Origin: Clostridiales bacterium | GTDB lineage: Bacteria; Bacillota; Clostridia; Oscillospirales; JAAYXM01 | DNA length: 9,824 bases | Direction of reading: 5' to 3' | NCBI GenBank assembly: GCA_012515925.1 | Contig: JAAYXM010000126.1 | Location: 1 to 9,824, forward strand | Shown: piece after piece, positions 6,933 through 9,824 of the stretch | How the letters are laid out: every line of letters starts with the position of its first letter | Position numbering within the stretch: the stretch's first letter is position 1 | The notes under the pieces: generated by a model | Databases searched by the model: none | Seen by the model: the letters and a program-made list of their open reading frames with translations, nothing else | What the model was told of the DNA's origin: nothing | Translations under genes and position numbers: made by a program

Positions 6933-7355
6933 ATGATGAAAAACGATGATAGCCAGTATATGCCGCCGATGACACCCCGCGCGGACAGCAACATGCAGTA
7001 CATGCCCTATCGTGTTATATACCCCGAATTGTATTACCGCCTTCAGCCGTACGTTTTATCCGCGTGTGACGAGCTGGATTCCTATGATACAATGCCGTCG
7101 CAGGAAATGATTGAAAAAATGAGCGACAGCATATATGAGGATATGCTCAGAATGTACCCGGATTTCTCGGATTACATCAGGGAACACGGCGGAACCGGTG
7201 ATGATTCGAGAGCCGCGATGAACCCCATAGTATCGGTACAGCGCTTCAGACCCCGTTCCAGGCGGCGCGGGCTGTTCCGCGATTTTATCGATATACTGCT
7301 TTTAAGCGAGCTTAACCGCAGGAGAAGACGCCGCCGGTTTGATTTCTTTTATTGA
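6933..7355 (+). CDS. Uncharacterised 140-residue protein with Tyr/Pro/Met-rich head and Arg-rich tail
   Basis: I do not recognise this protein. The N-terminal 30 residues are polar and rich in Met, Pro and Tyr (QYMPPMTPR, MQYMPYRVIYPE). A central helical-looking acidic part follows (about 32-85, YYRLQPYVLSACDELDSY and MIEKMSDSIYEDMLRMYPDF). A linker with Gly and Asp comes next, and the C-terminus is strongly basic, with SRRRG (109-113) and a run of seven Arg (about 129-135) before FDFFY. There is no signal peptide or membrane segment. Two ATGs (6933 and 6936) share the ribosome binding site GGAGG (6921..6925). 6933 is 7 bases away. Terminators lie on both sides, so it is probably transcribed alone. 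TATACT (6907..6912) might be a -10, but I see no -35. A spore or coat-associated role could be imagined from the composition, but nothing here proves it. Confidence 0.8.
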   Translation: MMKNDDSQYMPPMTPRADSNMQYMPYRVIYPELYYRLQPYVLSACDELDSYDTMPSQEMIEKMSDSIYEDMLRMYPDFSDYIREHGGTGDDSRAAMNPIVSVQRFRPRSRRRGLFRDFIDILLLSELNRRRRRRRFDFFY

Positions 7356-7364
7356 AAACACACA

Positions 7365-7392
7365 CGCCCCGCAAACGCGGGGCGAATTTTTT
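7365..7392 (+). terminator. Intrinsic terminator after the 140-residue gene
   Basis: CGCCCCGC (7365..7372) and GCGGGGCG (7377..7384) form a perfect 8-bp GC stem with an AAAC loop, followed by AA and six T (7387..7392). It starts 9 bases after the stop codon of the upstream plus-strand gene. Confidence 0.93.
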
Positions 7393-7401
7393 ATTCTTAA
7401 C

Positions 7402-7472
7402 CTTAATATGCGAAGCGTATTTCATGCGCCGCAAGGCGTATTTCATGCGCGCAGCGCATTTCACATATTAAG
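7402..7472. repeat. Array of three short hairpins enclosed by a 9-bp inverted repeat
   Basis: The outer arms CTTAATATG (7402..7410) and CATATTAAG (7464..7472) are perfect inverted copies. Between them lie three hairpins of one pattern. ATGCG-AAG-CGTAT spans 7408..7420, ATGCGCC-GCAA-GGCGTAT spans 7424..7441 (GNRA-type loop), and ATGCGC-GCA-GCGCAT spans 7445..7459. They are separated by TTC at 7421..7423, 7442..7444 and 7460..7462. The first two contain a G-T pair at the same place. The array sits between two convergent terminators and codes for nothing visible. It resembles a dispersed intergenic palindromic repeat (REP/MITE-like), but the window has only one copy. Confidence 0.75.
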
Positions 7473-7474
7473 CA

Positions 7475-7507
7475 GACTAACCGCCCCGCAGCGCGGGGCT
7501 GTTAGTC
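7475..7507 (-). terminator. Terminator hairpin after the beta-CASP gene
   Basis: Directly after the TAG stop (7510..7508), GACTAAC-x-GCCCCGC (7475..7489) pairs with GCGGGGC-x-GTTAGTC (7493..7507) around a 3-base loop. That gives 14 base pairs with one C/T mismatch. On the minus strand the tail reads TGCTTAATATG, so the T-run is weak. The hairpin is strong but termination may be incomplete or bidirectional with the plus-strand terminator opposite. Confidence 0.75.
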
Positions 7508-9109
7508 CTATCTGTCCCATTTATCGCATAATGAGTCAATCTGGCTCTTAAACCTTGCCAAATCCTTGTTCGGGCCGCCTTCGTTTTTCCTGATAACCCC
7601 GATTAACCGATTGCCCGCAGCAAGCAGGCGCTCGAAAACCGTGTCCTTTCTCTTTTGAAGCTCGCTCTTCTTTTTTGCAGATATTATCTCACCGCGCATG
7701 ACGAGCATATTAGCCGCGAGGTCGAAAATCTCGCCGGAATACGGCGCCGAAGTGTTATGCCCGTATTCGCTCCGCAAAAGCTCCGCAAATGAGTCGCATA
7801 CGGTATCCTGTCCGTGTACTATAAAAATCCTGTCGGGTCGGCGCTTAAAGCTTTCAACCCAGTGTATAAGCCCGTCTTTATCGGCGTGGGCGCTTACGCC
7901 CTCAAGCCTTAAGATATTCGCGCGCACCGTTATTTCCTCGCCGAACAGCCGGACGTTTTTAACCCCGTCAAGCAGCATCCGTCCGAGGGTGCCGTTTGCC
8001 TGATAACCGACAAATAAAACCGTGCTGTCCGGGCGCCACAGGTTATGCTTCAGATGATGCCTTACCCTGCCCGCATCGCACATGCCGCTCGCGGATATGA
8101 TTATTTTGCTTCCCGGAATACTGTTTATTCGTTTTGATTCCTCACTTGTAACCGCCGTAGCAAGACCCGGGAAGGAAATAGGGTTTATTCCCCTTTCGAT
8201 AAGGGACATCGCCTCATCGTCGAAGTAGCCCCTTGTGTTCTCATTGAAGATGTTGGTCGCCTCAATCGCGAGCGGGCTGTCCACATATACGGGAAAGCTT
8301 TCATGCCCGCGTACCATGCCGGCTTCCTTTATCGCTCTTAAATAATACAGGATTTCCTGCGTGCGCCCCACCGCGAACGAAGGTATAATCAGATTTCCGC
8401 CGTTATCGAACGTTCGCCGGATAATATCCGAAAGCTCCGACAGATAATCCGGGCGCTTGCCGTGCAGCCTGTCCCCGTATGTAGATTCCATAACCACATA
8501 GTCGGCCTCGTCTATATATTGCGGGTCATGGATAAGCGGCTGATTGAGGTTGCCGATATCGCCGGAAAACACGATTTTTTTAGTAATCCCGTTTTCCGTA
8601 AGCCAAAGCTCGATACTTGCCGAGCCGAGCAAATGCCCCGCGTCGGTAAACCTTAATTTAATACCCTCGGCGATTTCGATTATTTCACCGTATTCGTACG
8701 GCTCAAACAGCTTAAGCACGCCCTCGGCGTCGGACATCTCGTAAAGCGGTATGAAAGGTTCCGCGCCCGAGCGCTTTGCCTTGCGGTTTTTCCATTCGGC
8801 TTCGAACATCTGGATATGCGCGCTGTCCCGAAGCATTATTCCGCAAAGCTCGTGTGTAGCCCGGGTCGAATACACGTTACCCTTAAAGCCGCGCTTAAAC
8901 AAAAGCGGCAGATTTCCCGAATGGTCGATATGCGCGTGCGTAAGCAGCACATAATCGATTTCTGACGCGCTTACCGAAAGCTCCTGGTTTTCGTACTGAT
9001 CAGACCCCTGCTCCATACCGCAGTCAACCAGTATGTTTTTGCCGCACGCGCTTAAATGAAACATACTTCCGGTAACCTCATGGGCGGCACCGTAAAACTT
9101 CAAAAGCAT
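7508..9109 (-). CDS. Beta-CASP metallo-beta-lactamase-fold hydrolase, probable RNA-processing nuclease
   Basis: A 533-residue protein with the MBL core and inserted beta-CASP domain of the YSH1/CPSF73-like group (COG1236 type), expected to cut RNA in the cytoplasm. Metal-binding motifs are THAHIDH (57-63), DAGHLLGSA (156-164) with His159 and SGDIG (182-186) with Asp184. The beta-CASP motifs are MESTYG (207-212, motif A Glu208), a His in the RHHLKH region (350-355) and VSAHAD (405-410, motif C His408). PSFAVGRTQE (243-252) and ISASGMCDAGR (338-348) are also characteristic. The last 60 residues or so (from about 475) form a charged, helical-looking extension. I preferred ATG 9109 to GTG 9115 because GGAGG (9123..9119) is 9 bases from the ATG but only 3 from the GTG. 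The gene stands alone between terminators. DNA as substrate cannot be excluded. Confidence 0.92.
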   Translation of the reverse strand: MLLKFYGAAHEVTGSMFHLSACGKNILVDCGMEQGSDQYENQELSVSASEIDYVLLTHAHIDHSGNLPLLFKRGFKGNVYSTRATHELCGIMLRDSAHIQMFEAEWKNRKAKRSGAEPFIPLYEMSDAEGVLKLFEPYEYGEIIEIAEGIKLRFTDAGHLLGSASIELWLTENGITKKIVFSGDIGNLNQPLIHDPQYIDEADYVVMESTYGDRLHGKRPDYLSELSDIIRRTFDNGGNLIIPSFAVGRTQEILYYLRAIKEAGMVRGHESFPVYVDSPLAIEATNIFNENTRGYFDDEAMSLIERGINPISFPGLATAVTSEESKRINSIPGSKIIISASGMCDAGRVRHHLKHNLWRPDSTVLFVGYQANGTLGRMLLDGVKNVRLFGEEITVRANILRLEGVSAHADKDGLIHWVESFKRRPDRIFIVHGQDTVCDSFAELLRSEYGHNTSAPYSGEIFDLAANMLVMRGEIISAKKKSELQKRKDTVFERLLAAGNRLIGVIRKNEGGPNKDLARFKSQIDSLCDKWDR

Positions 9110-9135
9110 AATCACAAACCTCCAAGGCAGCTTTT

Positions 9136-9174
9136 AAAAATATCGCCGCCCCTGTAAAGGCGGGACGGCGATAT
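9136..9174 (-). terminator. Strong intrinsic terminator upstream of the beta-CASP gene
   Basis: On the minus strand ATATCGCCG (9174..9166) pairs with CGGCGATAT (9148..9140). One T-G pair and CCC/GGG extend the stem to 13 pairs around a 9-base loop, with a TTTTT tail at 9140..9136. It probably ends the permease transcript. It lies 27 bases before the ATG of the next gene, so that gene's promoter is hard to place; I see no clear one in 9110..9212. Confidence 0.85.
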
Positions 9175-9189
9175 ATGGTATAAAAGGTT

Positions 9190-9206
9190 AAGGCGCGTCA
9201 CGCCTT
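9190..9206 (-). terminator. Small hairpin just after the permease stop
   Basis: AAGGCG and CGCCTT form a perfect 6-bp stem around a 5-base loop, and the minus-strand tail reads AACCTTTTAT. It lies 6 bases after the permease stop and may be a weak first terminator ahead of the stronger one at 9174..9136. Confidence 0.5.
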
Positions 9207-9212
9207 CGTTAT

Positions 9213-9824
9213 TTAGTATTTAACCGCGAATATTACGAAATTGATAATGAACAGCGCGGTCGAAATCCAGATTATCGGATGTATTTCCTTAATCTGTTTC
9301 TTGCAGATTTTTACGATGCAGTAGAAGATAAAGCCCGCCGCGATTCCGTAGGAGATGCTGTAGCATAACGCCATGAAAATACCTGCAAAGAACGCGGGTA
9401 TTGCTTCGGCAAGATCGTCCCACTTAACCTCTTTGAACGCAGACAGCATCATAATACCAACCGCGATAAGCACGGGCGCCGTGGCCGCCGCAGGTATCAA
9501 ACCGGCAACGGGCGCGAGGAAAATCATAAGCAGGAACAAAACGGCGGTAGTCACGCTTGTAAGACCCGTGCGTCCGCCCGCCTCGATGCCCGCGGCGCTC
9601 TCGACATACGTTGTGGTGTTCGAGGTTCCGAGCAGGGCGCCGATTGACGTGGCAATCGAATCCGAGAACAGCGCTTTATCCATTTTGGACTTGAAGCCGG
9701 AGCTTTCCTCCATGAGCTTTTCATCCTCGTCGCTGAATATGCCGCTTTTTCTGCCGGTACCGATAAACGTTCCGATTGTGTCAAAAATATCGGTCAGGCT
9801 GAACGCGAATATCGTCATGAGTAC
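9213..9824 (-). CDS. NCS2 family purine permease, AzgA/PbuG type (C-terminal part, runs off right edge)
   Basis: An integral membrane nucleobase:cation symporter, by family a guanine/hypoxanthine or adenine importer. The window holds its last 204 codons: the frame stays open through 9824, and the residues before the internal Met at 9818 are Val-Leu, so the Met is not the start. FSLTDIFDTIGTFIGTGRK is the conserved helix-and-loop motif that follows the middle of AzgA-type transporters. SNTTTYVESAAGIEAGG with GRTGLTSV is the second conserved substrate-site segment. At least four further hydrophobic segments follow and the protein ends WISTALFIINFVIFAVKY. No frameshift is visible. Which purine it carries cannot be told. 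Together with purL it gives the window a purine theme, but the two are in separate transcription units. Confidence 0.93.
   Translation of the reverse strand, partial: VLMTIFAFSLTDIFDTIGTFIGTGRKSGIFSDEDEKLMEESSGFKSKMDKALFSDSIATSIGALLGTSNTTTYVESAAGIEAGGRTGLTSVTTAVLFLLMIFLAPVAGLIPAAATAPVLIAVGIMMLSAFKEVKWDDLAEAIPAFFAGIFMALCYSISYGIAAGFIFYCIVKICKKQIKEIHPIIWISTALFIINFVIFAVKY

Noticed and set aside
7402..7472. CRISPR array
   Set aside because: The repeated units are short self-complementary hairpins with a 3-base separator, not 25-37-base repeats with unique spacers, and no cas gene is present.
7339..7551. 70-codon plus-strand frame across the convergent gap
   Set aside because: It runs through two terminator hairpins and the hairpin array, and has no ribosome binding site.

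Overview
This window looks like chromosomal DNA from a fairly GC-rich member of the Firmicutes, probably class Clostridia. The grounds are strong AGGAGG-type ribosome binding sites, sigma-A-type promoters, intrinsic terminators, a single-chain clostridial-type PurL and a rpiB-upp pair. No phage, transposon, CRISPR array, tRNA or rRNA is visible. Most of it is ordinary housekeeping DNA.

Minus strand, left part (about 6123 down to 1): a consensus promoter (TTGACA-N17-TAAAAT, 6123..6095) drives a tightly packed gene string: purL (complete FGAM synthase with fused glutaminase), tsaE, tsaB, rpiB and upp. The tsaE/tsaB and tsaB/rpiB junctions are 4-base ATGA overlaps, and only 20 bases separate rpiB from upp. 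After upp, a new gene for an exported or membrane-anchored protein begins at 54 and runs off the left edge. The string joins de novo purine synthesis, the t6A tRNA-modification ATPase and its partner, pentose-phosphate isomerisation (toward PRPP) and PRPP-dependent uracil salvage.

Plus strand, middle (6209..7392): a divergent promoter precedes a small polytopic membrane protein resembling the YjdF family. A strong terminator follows, then an unrecognised 140-residue protein with an Arg-rich tail and its own terminator.

Convergent gap (7356..7507): two terminators with the same GCCCCGC/GCGGGGC stem core flank a small array of three hairpins separated by TTC. The array is enclosed by a perfect 9-bp inverted repeat. 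It is the most unusual non-coding structure here.

Minus strand, right part (9824 down to 7508): the C-terminal part of an NCS2/AzgA-type purine permease enters from the right edge and is followed by one or two terminator hairpins. Then comes a beta-CASP metallo-beta-lactamase-fold protein of the RNA-processing nuclease type.

The main items for a second look are the repeated AAGATAC motif and inverted repeat between the divergent purL and yjdF-like promoters, the hairpin array at 7402..7472, the uncharacterised 140-residue gene, and substitutions in usually conserved signatures of RpiB and Upp. I see no convincing large undescribed system.
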